In this document: positions 7,032-13,543 of the stretch, in pieces
Layout of the letters: each line of letters opens with the position of its first letter
How positions within the stretch are numbered: position 1 is the stretch's first letter
NCBI GenBank assembly: GCA_002433595.1
Contig: DJIL01000010.1
Coordinates: forward strand, 27,504 to 48,620
DNA: 21,117 bases
Direction: 5' to 3'
Source: a bacterium UBP8_UBA6595
GTDB taxonomy: Bacteria; Margulisbacteria; Marinamargulisbacteria; UBA6595
Notes under the pieces: model-generated
The model's input: the letters and a program-made list of their open reading frames with translations, nothing else
Told to the model about the DNA's origin: nothing
Databases searched by the model: none
Translations under genes and position numbers: made by a program

Positions 7032-7997
7032 TCAACACGAAATGATTTTACCAATATTAATAGCGGCAATCATACCGTCAGAAATAGCGGGTTGAATTTG
7101 CCGAATTTGTTTGGATCGAATATCACCAGCGGCATATATGCCAGGAATATTAGTTCGCATATAATCATCGGTCAAAATAAATCCGTCTTCATCAAGCGTA
7201 ACTCCAAATTGCCGAGTTTCTTCTGATGGAATTCGGCCCACATAAATAAATAATCCTTTTAAATCCAACCAAGTCGTTTGGTGATTGTGTAAATTCTCAA
7301 CTTTTATTTTTTCTAATTTATCAATTCCAAAGGCTTCGACTACATGAGTCTGCCACATAATTTGTATTTTAGGATTATTTAAAATTCGTTTTTTTAAATA
7401 ACTCACAGACTTCAAATTATCAGATCGATGAATCATATATATTTTTTCAGCAAATTGACTTAGGTAATCGGCTGCATAACAGGCACAGTTTCCGCCACCA
7501 ATCACGCCAATCGTTTTTTTAGTATACGATGAGCCATCGCAATCAGCAAAATACGAAATTCCACGACCAGCAAATTGAGCTTCAAAATTAGTGTTTAATT
7601 GCTTGGGCTCGAGCCCCGTTGCAATGATAATATAGCGCGTGTAATAGCATTCGCCAAGTTCAGTAACAACTTTTTTTTCAATGCCATGCTTATTTTCAAT
7701 GACATCGACGGATGTATTCGCATACGATAAGTTGTAGTCCAAAATATGAGACTCCATGCGCTTTCCCAAATCTTGTCCAACAATACCGCCTGGAAAACCC
7801 AAAACATTGTGTACTTTAAATGAACTAGACACACCGCCTCCGGGTAAAGCACGTTCAATAATTAATGTTTTTAAGTCTGCCCGTGCACAACAAACTGCAG
7901 CGGACATTCCGGCTGGGCCAGAGCCAATGATGATTACATCAAATCGTTCATCATGGGATGGCTTCAGGGAATCTAAAACGGTTAATGGTTCTAACAT
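7032..7997 (-). CDS. Thioredoxin reductase-like FAD/NAD(P)H flavoprotein lacking one redox cysteine
   Basis: A 321-residue two-dinucleotide-fold flavoprotein of the TrxB type. FAD binding is shown by DVIIIGSGPAG (20-30) and the C-terminal IYAAGDIRSKQIRQIQPAISDG (287-308), and NAD(P)H binding by IGVIGGGN (163-170). The family's redox centre CxxC should sit at 150-153; here the segment reads SYFADCDG, so the first Cys is Phe150 and only Cys153 remains. The usual HRRD phosphate-recognition motif is HRSD (190-193), which may shift the preference towards NADH. Two extra cysteines occur just after the NAD(P)H loop (171, 173). It may therefore not reduce thioredoxin by the classical mechanism; a ferredoxin/flavodoxin reductase-like or other FAD-dependent role is possible. 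The gene begins 5 bases after the lptA-like stop and ends at the purQ start. Confidence 0.88.
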   Translation of the reverse strand: MLEPLTVLDSLKPSHDERFDVIIIGSGPAGMSAAVCCARADLKTLIIERALPGGGVSSSFKVHNVLGFPGGIVGQDLGKRMESHILDYNLSYANTSVDVIENKHGIEKKVVTELGECYYTRYIIIATGLEPKQLNTNFEAQFAGRGISYFADCDGSSYTKKTIGVIGGGNCACYAADYLSQFAEKIYMIHRSDNLKSVSYLKKRILNNPKIQIMWQTHVVEAFGIDKLEKIKVENLHNHQTTWLDLKGLFIYVGRIPSEETRQFGVTLDEDGFILTDDYMRTNIPGIYAAGDIRSKQIRQIQPAISDGMIAAINIGKIISC

Positions 7998-8002
7998 AGT
8001 AA

Positions 8003-8359
8003 TTAATCCAATTGAATAGTAATACTTGATTTTTCCGAAGAAACGACACTATTATCTTTTAATTTAACCATAAAATCAGATCCTTTTAAATGGTTTTCTT
8101 TGTATTGAATAAAAGATGCCCCTGAAAAGATAACACTATCAGCTAAATAATCATACTTAATATAGGGTGTTTGAGCTTGAATGTCAGGGGCACTAATAGT
8201 CACGCTTCCAGATGCTACTATTGTTTTTTTGCCATAGTTTACAGTTATTTTATCCGCTTCAATAGCCACGCTTGCGTGGGCCAGGCTAATGGCCGTGCCA
8301 AGTGCGCACCCAATTAGTTGCAACGTATATAGTGACCGCTTTCTGTTTTCTTGATCCAT
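8003..8359 (-). CDS. Short LptA/OstA-domain periplasmic protein
   Basis: Probably a periplasmic beta-jellyroll protein of the LPS-transport bridge or a relative of it. The 118-residue protein has a signal peptide (about 1-29, with hydrophobic LIGCALGTAISL and AHA before the cut) and a single OstA-type repeat region: ADKITVNYGKKTIVASGSVTI (35-55), then Tyr-rich strands and HLKGSDFMVKLKDN (89-102). E. coli LptA is about 185 residues, so this is a short version, perhaps one that must oligomerise. The usual lptC and lptB neighbours are absent here. ATG at 8359 has GGAAA about 9 bases upstream. It overlaps the dprA 3' end by 46 bases, a longer overlap than anywhere else in the window. The domain call is good, but the exact role (LptA proper or an OstA-like paralogue) is open. 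Confidence 0.72.
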   Translation of the reverse strand: MDQENRKRSLYTLQLIGCALGTAISLAHASVAIEADKITVNYGKKTIVASGSVTISAPDIQAQTPYIKYDYLADSVIFSGASFIQYKENHLKGSDFMVKLKDNSVVSSEKSSITIQLD

Positions 8360-9411
8360 GATTTTATTTCCAATAGGCTTATATAGTGTAACAAACTTGA
8401 AATGGGAATGCCGGTTTTTTCACACAATCGATCCAATGATGCTTGTCCATCGCTCCCAATGCAGCTGAGTAATTTTGCTTCTTCACTAGATAAATCGACA
8501 GATGATTTTTCAGTATTGGCAGGCTTGGTATGTTTTTCCGGAAATTCAAGATAATCGGATAAAATATCGGTGCTATGGTGAACCAACGTGGCTCCTTCTT
8601 GAATTAATTGATGTGTTCCAATACTTTTCTCAGTATTAATAGGGCCAGGAATAGCATAAACGTTTCGATTTTGCTCTAAGGCTAAGTGAGCCGTGATTAC
8701 AGCGCCACTGGCGTGCCCAGCTTGGGTGACTAACAAGCCTTCACACAATCCACTAATAATGCGGTTGCGTTGGGGAAATCGGTAAGGAATTGCAGGAATG
8801 CCCAGGGGTTGCTCGCTGACCCATGCGCCGGTGTCAAGCATAGACTCGGCAATTCGGCTGTTTTTTTTGGGGTAGATGGCATCCAAGCCAATGGCTAAGA
8901 CGCCAATAGTAGGGGTATTATGCTGCAATGCGGTTTGATGCACATGGGCGTCTACCCCCAATGCTAAACCTGAAACTAACGTAAAGTGCGCACTTAAATC
9001 TGCACATATACTTTGTGTGACTTGAATGCCATACATGCTGGGTTGTCGGGTCCCTACTACAGCAAAAAGTCGATTCTGGAGTGCGTTAATGGCCCCTTTG
9101 CAATACAAAATTAAGGGTGGGTGATAAATATGCGTCAACCATTGGGGGTAGTGAGGGGCATGATACGGAATGCACTGAATACCATGGGCATTTAGTTGCT
9201 GATGATAGGTGTCTGGGTTCCAATTGCGATGGCGGTTTAGCCAATAGTGTTTGGTTTTTTCATTGGCTCGACGACTATGAATAAAGGATTCCATGTGGGC
9301 TAGGCAGTCCGCATAATTAGGGTACTCGGCCAAGCAGGCGTGCATGGTTCTAGGGGAATCGTGAAACACCACGTTAAGATTTAGATAGTGATTAAGTTTT
9401 TTATCAGGCAC
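8314..9411 (-). CDS. dprA: DNA-processing protein DprA/Smf
   Basis: Loads RecA on incoming single-stranded DNA during natural transformation and protects that DNA; many non-competent bacteria keep it. The 365-residue protein has a helical N-terminal SAM-like part (about 9-40), then the Rossmann-like core with FAVVGTRQPSMYG (116-128), LVSGLALGVDAHVH (145-158), GLDAIYPKKN (175-184), FPQRNRIISGL (212-222) and ASGAVITAHLALEQNRNVYAIPG (234-256). It ends in a winged-helix domain (about 305-362). The start is GTG at 9411 with no clear ribosome binding site; I kept it because residues 10-40 align with the family's N-terminal helices. It is the first gene of a six-gene operon and lies after the dxr terminator. 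The function call is secure, but whether the cell is competent cannot be judged. Confidence 0.94.
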   Translation of the reverse strand: MPDKKLNHYLNLNVVFHDSPRTMHACLAEYPNYADCLAHMESFIHSRRANEKTKHYWLNRHRNWNPDTYHQQLNAHGIQCIPYHAPHYPQWLTHIYHPPLILYCKGAINALQNRLFAVVGTRQPSMYGIQVTQSICADLSAHFTLVSGLALGVDAHVHQTALQHNTPTIGVLAIGLDAIYPKKNSRIAESMLDTGAWVSEQPLGIPAIPYRFPQRNRIISGLCEGLLVTQAGHASGAVITAHLALEQNRNVYAIPGPINTEKSIGTHQLIQEGATLVHHSTDILSDYLEFPEKHTKPANTEKSSVDLSSEEAKLLSCIGSDGQASLDRLCEKTGIPISSLLHYISLLEIKSWIKKTESGHYIRCN

Positions 9412-9461
9412 TGAATTTAGTATACTGGCTTTTGGTTTAATTGGCTATGCAAAGGCTAAAG

Positions 9462-9489
9462 TGTATAGTATGTCAGTGGCTATTGTCTT
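9462..9489 (-). promoter_or_regulatory. Candidate promoter of the dprA operon
   Basis: On the minus strand, AAGACA (9489-9484) and TATACA (9467-9462) are 16 bases apart, resembling a sigma70 promoter, with a start expected near 9455 and a leader of about 45 bases. The element lies in the 179-base gap (9412-9590) between the dxr terminator and dprA. A second -10-like TATACT sits at 9424-9419, very close to the GTG. The rest of the gap shows nothing else recognisable. Confidence 0.4.
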
Positions 9490-9568
9490 ATTAAAATAAA
9501 GAGGATTTATTAAAAATTTGCAAGAAAGTGACCATTTAATTACAGAGTTAATGATACAAATACTTAAT

Positions 9569-9601
9569 AAAAAATCACCGGGGGCTACTATTACTGCCCC
9601 C
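9569..9601 (-). terminator. Rho-independent terminator of the pyrH-dxr operon
   Basis: Reading the minus strand, GGGGGC (9601-9596) pairs with GCCCCC (9585-9580) around a ten-base loop, followed after GGTGA by six T's (9574-9569). The stem uses the last codons of dxr (Gly-Gly-Gln), and the loop contains the stop codon TAA plus TAG, with a second TAG running into the stem, all in the dxr frame. The G-C stem followed by a U-tract is typical; the five-base gap before the T run makes it slightly atypical. Confidence 0.75.
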
Positions 9602-10739
9602 CCGCAGTGACCCATTGCTTAACCCGAGTATCCAGGTCAATAATAGACGCAATGTCATCGACTTTTTCATGCTGAAAATGCTCAATGGCGCGGTTGACCC
9701 ATGCATAAATCGCATCAAACCCAATGGCGTGATTTAAAAATTGATACACCGCTGCTTCATTCGCTGCCGTTAAAATGCTGGGTAACCCCCCACCGTGTTT
9801 GCCACAGGTAATGGCTAAGTCCAGCAAGGGGAATCGGGTGGTGTCGGGCTGGGTGAATGTTAGGGTATGCTCGTGCAAGTTCAATGTGGGCCACTGGGCT
9901 TGTTGGGACTCCGGGTATGTTAGTGCATATTGAATGGGTATTCGCATATCGGCCGGTCCCATTTGGGCTAAACTTACCCCATCCACAAAATCAACAATAC
10001 TATGGACCACGCTTTGTGGATGAATGAGTACGGATAATTTCTCATAGGCAATATCAAATAAATAATGCGCTTCAATGAGCTCTAAGCCTTTGTTCATAAG
10101 TGTCGCCGAATCAACACTTATTTTTTTACCCATAGACCACTGGGGGTGTTTTACTGCCTCATCGGGGGTTATTGTTGCCCAGTCCAAATTCGGTTGATTC
10201 CAAAAGGGACCACCGGATGCGGTTAAGGTCATACGACGCACGTGGGTGATGTCGTGTTGAACATACGCCAAGCATTGGTGAATTGCCGCATGTTCAGAAT
10301 CAATCGGAAGTAGGGGGACCCCATAGTCACGGGCAGCTTTCTGAATCAGACTGCCCGCAGATACTAAGACTTCTTTGCAGGCTAATGCAATGGGAATTCG
10401 CGCGCAAATAGCCGCATAACTAGCCGCTAAGCTGGCTGTGCCCACAATGGCTAAAATTAATAAGTCTGTGCGACATTCCTGAGCCATGCTGATTAGGGCC
10501 TCTGGACCTACTAGACAGCGAATATTTTTCGGCAATTCGGCAGTCAGTTTTTGAGCGGCTAGTGAATCGGGGACATGCACGCACTCAGGTCGAAATTCCA
10601 GGCAATCCTGAATTAATTGGCTAATATTACGATGCCCGCTGAGGCCCACAACCGTGAACTGATCCGGGTGCTGCCGAACTACATCCAGGCTTTGTTGCCC
10701 AATTGAACCAGTTGCACCTAAAATACACAGCCGCTTCAT
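9591..10739 (-). CDS. dxr: 1-deoxy-D-xylulose 5-phosphate reductoisomerase
   Basis: Converts DXP to MEP with NADPH and a divalent metal, the committed step of the MEP isoprenoid pathway. The 382-residue protein has the NADPH loop LGATGSIG (7-14), metal-binding DSEH in LPIDSEHAAIHQCL, LTASGGPF, the catalytic lid HPQWSMGKKISVDSATLMNKGLE and HPQSVVHSIV. Two normally conserved positions differ: the usual ALANKE reads ALACKE, and SEHN reads SEHA. It begins 4 bases after cdsA, as in the common pyrH-frr-uppS-cdsA-dxr order, but the rseP and bamA genes that usually follow are absent. A hairpin terminator overlaps the stop codon. The family call is secure. Confidence 0.95.
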   Translation of the reverse strand: MKRLCILGATGSIGQQSLDVVRQHPDQFTVVGLSGHRNISQLIQDCLEFRPECVHVPDSLAAQKLTAELPKNIRCLVGPEALISMAQECRTDLLILAIVGTASLAASYAAICARIPIALACKEVLVSAGSLIQKAARDYGVPLLPIDSEHAAIHQCLAYVQHDITHVRRMTLTASGGPFWNQPNLDWATITPDEAVKHPQWSMGKKISVDSATLMNKGLELIEAHYLFDIAYEKLSVLIHPQSVVHSIVDFVDGVSLAQMGPADMRIPIQYALTYPESQQAQWPTLNLHEHTLTFTQPDTTRFPLLDLAITCGKHGGGLPSILTAANEAAVYQFLNHAIGFDAIYAWVNRAIEHFQHEKVDDIASIIDLDTRVKQWVTAGGQ

Positions 10740-10743
10740 AAAT

Positions 10744-11532
10744 TCATAGGGTTAACGCGCATAAATACAATACTGAAATGCTAAATAATAGGCTGTCCAT
10801 GCGATCATAAACTCCGCCATGACCAGGGATAATGGATGATGAGTCTTTACTGGCGCAATAGCGTTTGATTAATGATTCATGCAAATCACCCAATTGAGCA
10901 AATACAAGTACAATGGGGGTGATCCAGATAATTGTACTGGGCAATGGTATGTACGGATGCAGGCAAGCAATCAAGCTTGTTAAAATTACCAAAGGGCCCA
11001 CAGCGCCCGCTATAGTTTTTCCAGGGCTAATTCTGGCCGCTAACTTGCGCTTACCCATGGCTTTTCCAATAAATAAGCCTAAACTGTCATTGAGCCAAGT
11101 TAAGCCGAGCCCCAAGCTAAGCCATAGCACGCCATTGGGTAACACCCGCAACGCAATTAGGCTAAATAACAACAGGGCAATGCTGATTGGAATACGAATT
11201 TGATACGCACGGTAGTGATGGGTCGCCAGCAAGTGCCCGCGGATTAACTCAATTAACGATACTACGAGCCAGCCAATAAGGATGCTGGCATAGATAGATT
11301 GGGGTAGTCGATTTAGGCTAGCATATAACCCAATCATACTAAGTGCAAATACAAAGTGGCCAATAAAATGAGATGCTTTTTTTGAGAACTTTCGATCAAT
11401 CATTGCATAATACTCATATAGAATTAAGTGGCCAATGCCAATAACAGATGCCGTTGCGATCCACCCACCAGTATAGACAATGAATAGCGCTAGTGGAATT
11501 AATAGTGCAGCTGTAATAATGCGGGTTAACAT
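10744..11532 (-). CDS. cdsA: Phosphatidate cytidylyltransferase
   Basis: Makes CDP-diacylglycerol from CTP and phosphatidic acid, the branch point of phospholipid synthesis, in the inner membrane. The 262-residue protein is very hydrophobic with about seven to eight membrane helices. Near the C-terminus it carries the family signature SLIKRYCASKDSS followed by IIPGHGGVYDRMDSLLF (Asp residues bind metal and CTP). The upstream loop WLNDSLGLFIGKAMGKRKLA and ISPGKTIAGAVG is also typical. The Gly usually followed by Leu or Ile-Leu before DR is followed here by Val-Tyr. It starts 3 bases after uppS and ends 4 bases before dxr, in the usual proteobacterial order. Confidence 0.95.
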   Translation of the reverse strand: MLTRIITAALLIPLALFIVYTGGWIATASVIGIGHLILYEYYAMIDRKFSKKASHFIGHFVFALSMIGLYASLNRLPQSIYASILIGWLVVSLIELIRGHLLATHHYRAYQIRIPISIALLLFSLIALRVLPNGVLWLSLGLGLTWLNDSLGLFIGKAMGKRKLAARISPGKTIAGAVGPLVILTSLIACLHPYIPLPSTIIWITPIVLVFAQLGDLHESLIKRYCASKDSSSIIPGHGGVYDRMDSLLFSISVLYLCALTL

Positions 11533-11535
11533 AAA

Positions 11536-12237
11536 TTATTCTCCAAAATTTCGTTGGCGACTATGGTACTCATTTAGAACATTGTTCAAATGCTCAGCAT
11601 TAAATTCTGGCCACAAAATAGGCAAGAAAAATAATTCACTATACGCGCATTGCCATAACATAAAATTGCTAAGTCGAATATTGGATTTTCCGCCGGTTCG
11701 AATTAAAATATCGGGCGATGGCATATGGGCAGTATGCAAATGATCGTGAATTGTCTGCGGGGTAATCAATTCGGGATCTAAATTGCCTGCATGAACAGTG
11801 CGAGCAATCGTTTGACAGGCGTGTGTAATTTCTTCATGAGCGCCATAATTAATCATAATATTTAAATTAAGGGTTGTGTGGCTCTTTGTTTTTTCATGGG
11901 CCATGGCAATCGTTGATTGCAAAGATGCGGGCAATACACGTAAGTTGCCCAAACAACGAACACGGATGTCATTTTTACAGGCTGTTTTTACATGCTCATT
12001 AAGTAAATGCTCCATTAAAGTCATTAGGAATTTGATCTGAGGCTTCGGGCGTTTCCAGTTTTCGGTTGAAAAGACGTAGGCGCTTAAATACGAAATATTT
12101 TGAGCAATACAGGCATCAATCGTAGCCTGAAATGCTCTGGATCCGGCACGATGACCGTCGTTTTCATTGTGGCCATTTTCGGAAGCCCAGCGTCGGTTTC
12201 CATCCATAATAACCGCGATATGTCCCGGGGATTGCAT
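11536..12237 (-). CDS. uppS: Undecaprenyl diphosphate synthase with an altered IPP-binding loop
   Basis: Condenses farnesyl diphosphate with eight isopentenyl diphosphates to give the C55 carrier lipid for peptidoglycan and O-antigen. The 233-residue cis-prenyltransferase has HIAVIMDGNRRWA with catalytic Asp12, the GHRAG segment (28-32), YVFSTENWKRP (54-64) and AYSELFF with metal-binding Glu201. The IPP-binding loop normally reads RTGGE followed by one residue, then R-I/L-SNF; here it is RTGGKSNIRLSNF (180-192), with Lys for Glu and two extra residues before the Arg. Translation around this point is unambiguous in the sequence given. It starts 2 bases after frr and is followed by cdsA. The family call is secure. 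Confidence 0.95.
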   Translation of the reverse strand: MQSPGHIAVIMDGNRRWASENGHNENDGHRAGSRAFQATIDACIAQNISYLSAYVFSTENWKRPKPQIKFLMTLMEHLLNEHVKTACKNDIRVRCLGNLRVLPASLQSTIAMAHEKTKSHTTLNLNIMINYGAHEEITHACQTIARTVHAGNLDPELITPQTIHDHLHTAHMPSPDILIRTGGKSNIRLSNFMLWQCAYSELFFLPILWPEFNAEHLNNVLNEYHSRQRNFGE

Positions 12238-12239
12238 AT

Positions 12240-12773
12240 CTAAACAGTCGTTAAGGCATTAACTTTTTTTTCTAGAGCTGTACCAATATCTTGGTTGAAT
12301 CGTTCAGTAACTTTTTGAATGCGCTGCTCCTCGTGTTTTTTATCATCGTCGGATAAGTCTGTGTTTTTTTTGATATCATCCATGGATGATCGCCGTAAAT
12401 TGCGAATTCCGATGCGAGCCTCTTCAGCAAATTGATTAACTTGTTTGACTAATTGATTGCGACGCTCAGCTGTTAATGGGGGGACTCTTAATACAATGCT
12501 GGTACCATCTACATGCGGATTAATGCCCAATGATGAGGTGACTAGTGCCTTTTCAATTGCTGAAATCGCACTTTTATCAAACACTTGAAGAGACAGTGTG
12601 CTTGAATCAGGAACTGAAATATTGGCTAGTTGTTTTAATGGTGTTTGTGACCCGTAATAATCAACGACAATGCCGTCTAATAAATCGGGGGACGTTCGAT
12701 TGGTTCGAACCGACTTAAATCGGGTAATTAAGTTATCAACACATTTAGTTAGTTTTGTTTCGAACTCACTCAT
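12240..12773 (-). CDS. frr: Ribosome recycling factor
   Basis: With EF-G it splits the post-termination ribosome complex, in the cytosol. The 177-residue protein (family usually about 185) shows the tRNA-shaped two-domain pattern. Helix 1 has FKSVRTNRTSPDLLDGIVVDYYG (19-41), with the usual R(T/V)xR(A/T)SP core. Then come the beta domain LQVFDKSAISAIEKAL and SLGINPHVDGTSIVLRVPPLTAERR, and the long helices EEARIGIRNLRRSSMDDIKK and DDKKHEEQRIQKVT. The ATG overlaps the pyrH stop as ATGA, indicating translational coupling. The shortening lies mostly at the N-terminus and is not functionally alarming. Confidence 0.96.
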   Translation of the reverse strand: MSEFETKLTKCVDNLITRFKSVRTNRTSPDLLDGIVVDYYGSQTPLKQLANISVPDSSTLSLQVFDKSAISAIEKALVTSSLGINPHVDGTSIVLRVPPLTAERRNQLVKQVNQFAEEARIGIRNLRRSSMDDIKKNTDLSDDDKKHEEQRIQKVTERFNQDIGTALEKKVNALTTV

Positions 12774-13489
12774 TTTTTACTCCCAACTAAGCTGCCAATT
12801 TTATGGCCTAAAATAATATTTTGAATATGATTTTCTTCGGTTAATTTAAATACGATGGTTGGAATGTTATTATCCATACTTAATGACAGCGCCGTGCTAT
12901 CCATAACTTTCAATTCTTTTTGTAGAGCATCCATATAGGAAATAGAATCAAACTTTTTGGCGTCATCGTATTTAGCCGGGTCTTTGTCATAAACACCGTT
13001 AACTTGAGTCGCTTTTAAAATAACATTCGCTTTAATTTCAGCTGCACGCAAAGCAGCCGTGGTATCGGTGGTGAAGTAGGGATTTCCGGTACCGCCACAA
13101 AAAATAACGACTCGATTTTTTTCAAAATGCCGCAACGCACGCCGTAAGACAAACGGCTCGGCAATTTCAGTTACTTCCAATGAACTTTGCAATCGTGTGC
13201 TTACACCACTTTTTTCTAAGGCGTCTTGCAATGCAATGCCATTCATTACGGTCGCCAACATGCCGCTATAGTCGGCAGCAACGCGATCCATTCCTTGTGC
13301 AGACGCAGACATACCTCTAAAAATATTGCCCCCACCGATCACAATTCCGATATCGGAACCTAAAGCATGCCCCTTTTTAATCTCATTTGCAATGAACATT
13401 AAAAAGTGTGGATCAATGCCGTAGCTACGAGACCCTTTAAAGGCTTCGCCACTGAGCTTAAGTAAGATTCGTTTATAAGTTATTGACAT
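12770..13489 (-). CDS. pyrH: Uridylate kinase (UMP kinase)
   Basis: Phosphorylates UMP to UDP with ATP, a hexameric amino-acid-kinase-family enzyme usually regulated by GTP and UTP. From the ATG at 13489 the protein has 239 residues and shows YKRILLKLSGEAFKG (4-18), IGIVIGGGNIFRG, DYSGMLATVMNG, FCGGTGNPYFTTDTTAALRA and ATQVNGVYDKDP. The open frame reaches 13603 but the extra N-terminus has no family match and would cover the divergent lpxB start. No ribosome binding site precedes the ATG, and a promoter candidate ends only a few bases upstream, so the mRNA may be nearly leaderless. In most proteobacteria rpsB and tsf precede pyrH; here the divergent lpxB does. Confidence 0.96.
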   Translation of the reverse strand: MSITYKRILLKLSGEAFKGSRSYGIDPHFLMFIANEIKKGHALGSDIGIVIGGGNIFRGMSASAQGMDRVAADYSGMLATVMNGIALQDALEKSGVSTRLQSSLEVTEIAEPFVLRRALRHFEKNRVVIFCGGTGNPYFTTDTTAALRAAEIKANVILKATQVNGVYDKDPAKYDDAKKFDSISYMDALQKELKVMDSTALSLSMDNNIPTIVFKLTEENHIQNIILGHKIGSLVGSKK

Positions 13490-13512
13490 AGTTATTAAAG
13501 TGTATCTTGAAT
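13483..13512 (+). promoter_or_regulatory. Candidate lpxB promoter
   Basis: A perfect TTGACA (13483-13488) is followed after 18 bases by TTGAAT (13507-13512), giving a start near 13519 and a leader of about 25 bases to lpxB. The -35 box lies in the first codons of pyrH, and the -10 box overlaps the spacer of the pyrH promoter on the other strand. Confidence 0.35.
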
Positions 13513-13527
13513 GTTCAAATTCATCAA
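13499..13527 (-). promoter_or_regulatory. Candidate pyrH operon promoter with a small palindrome in the spacer
   Basis: On the minus strand, TTGATG (13527-13522) and TACACT (13504-13499) are 17 bases apart. The start would fall near 13492, leaving only about three bases before the pyrH ATG. The spacer contains the palindrome TTGAA-TG-TTCAA (13507-13518), a possible operator. Both boxes match four of six consensus positions. Confidence 0.35.
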
Positions 13528-13543
13528 CGGTATGATTAACTGA

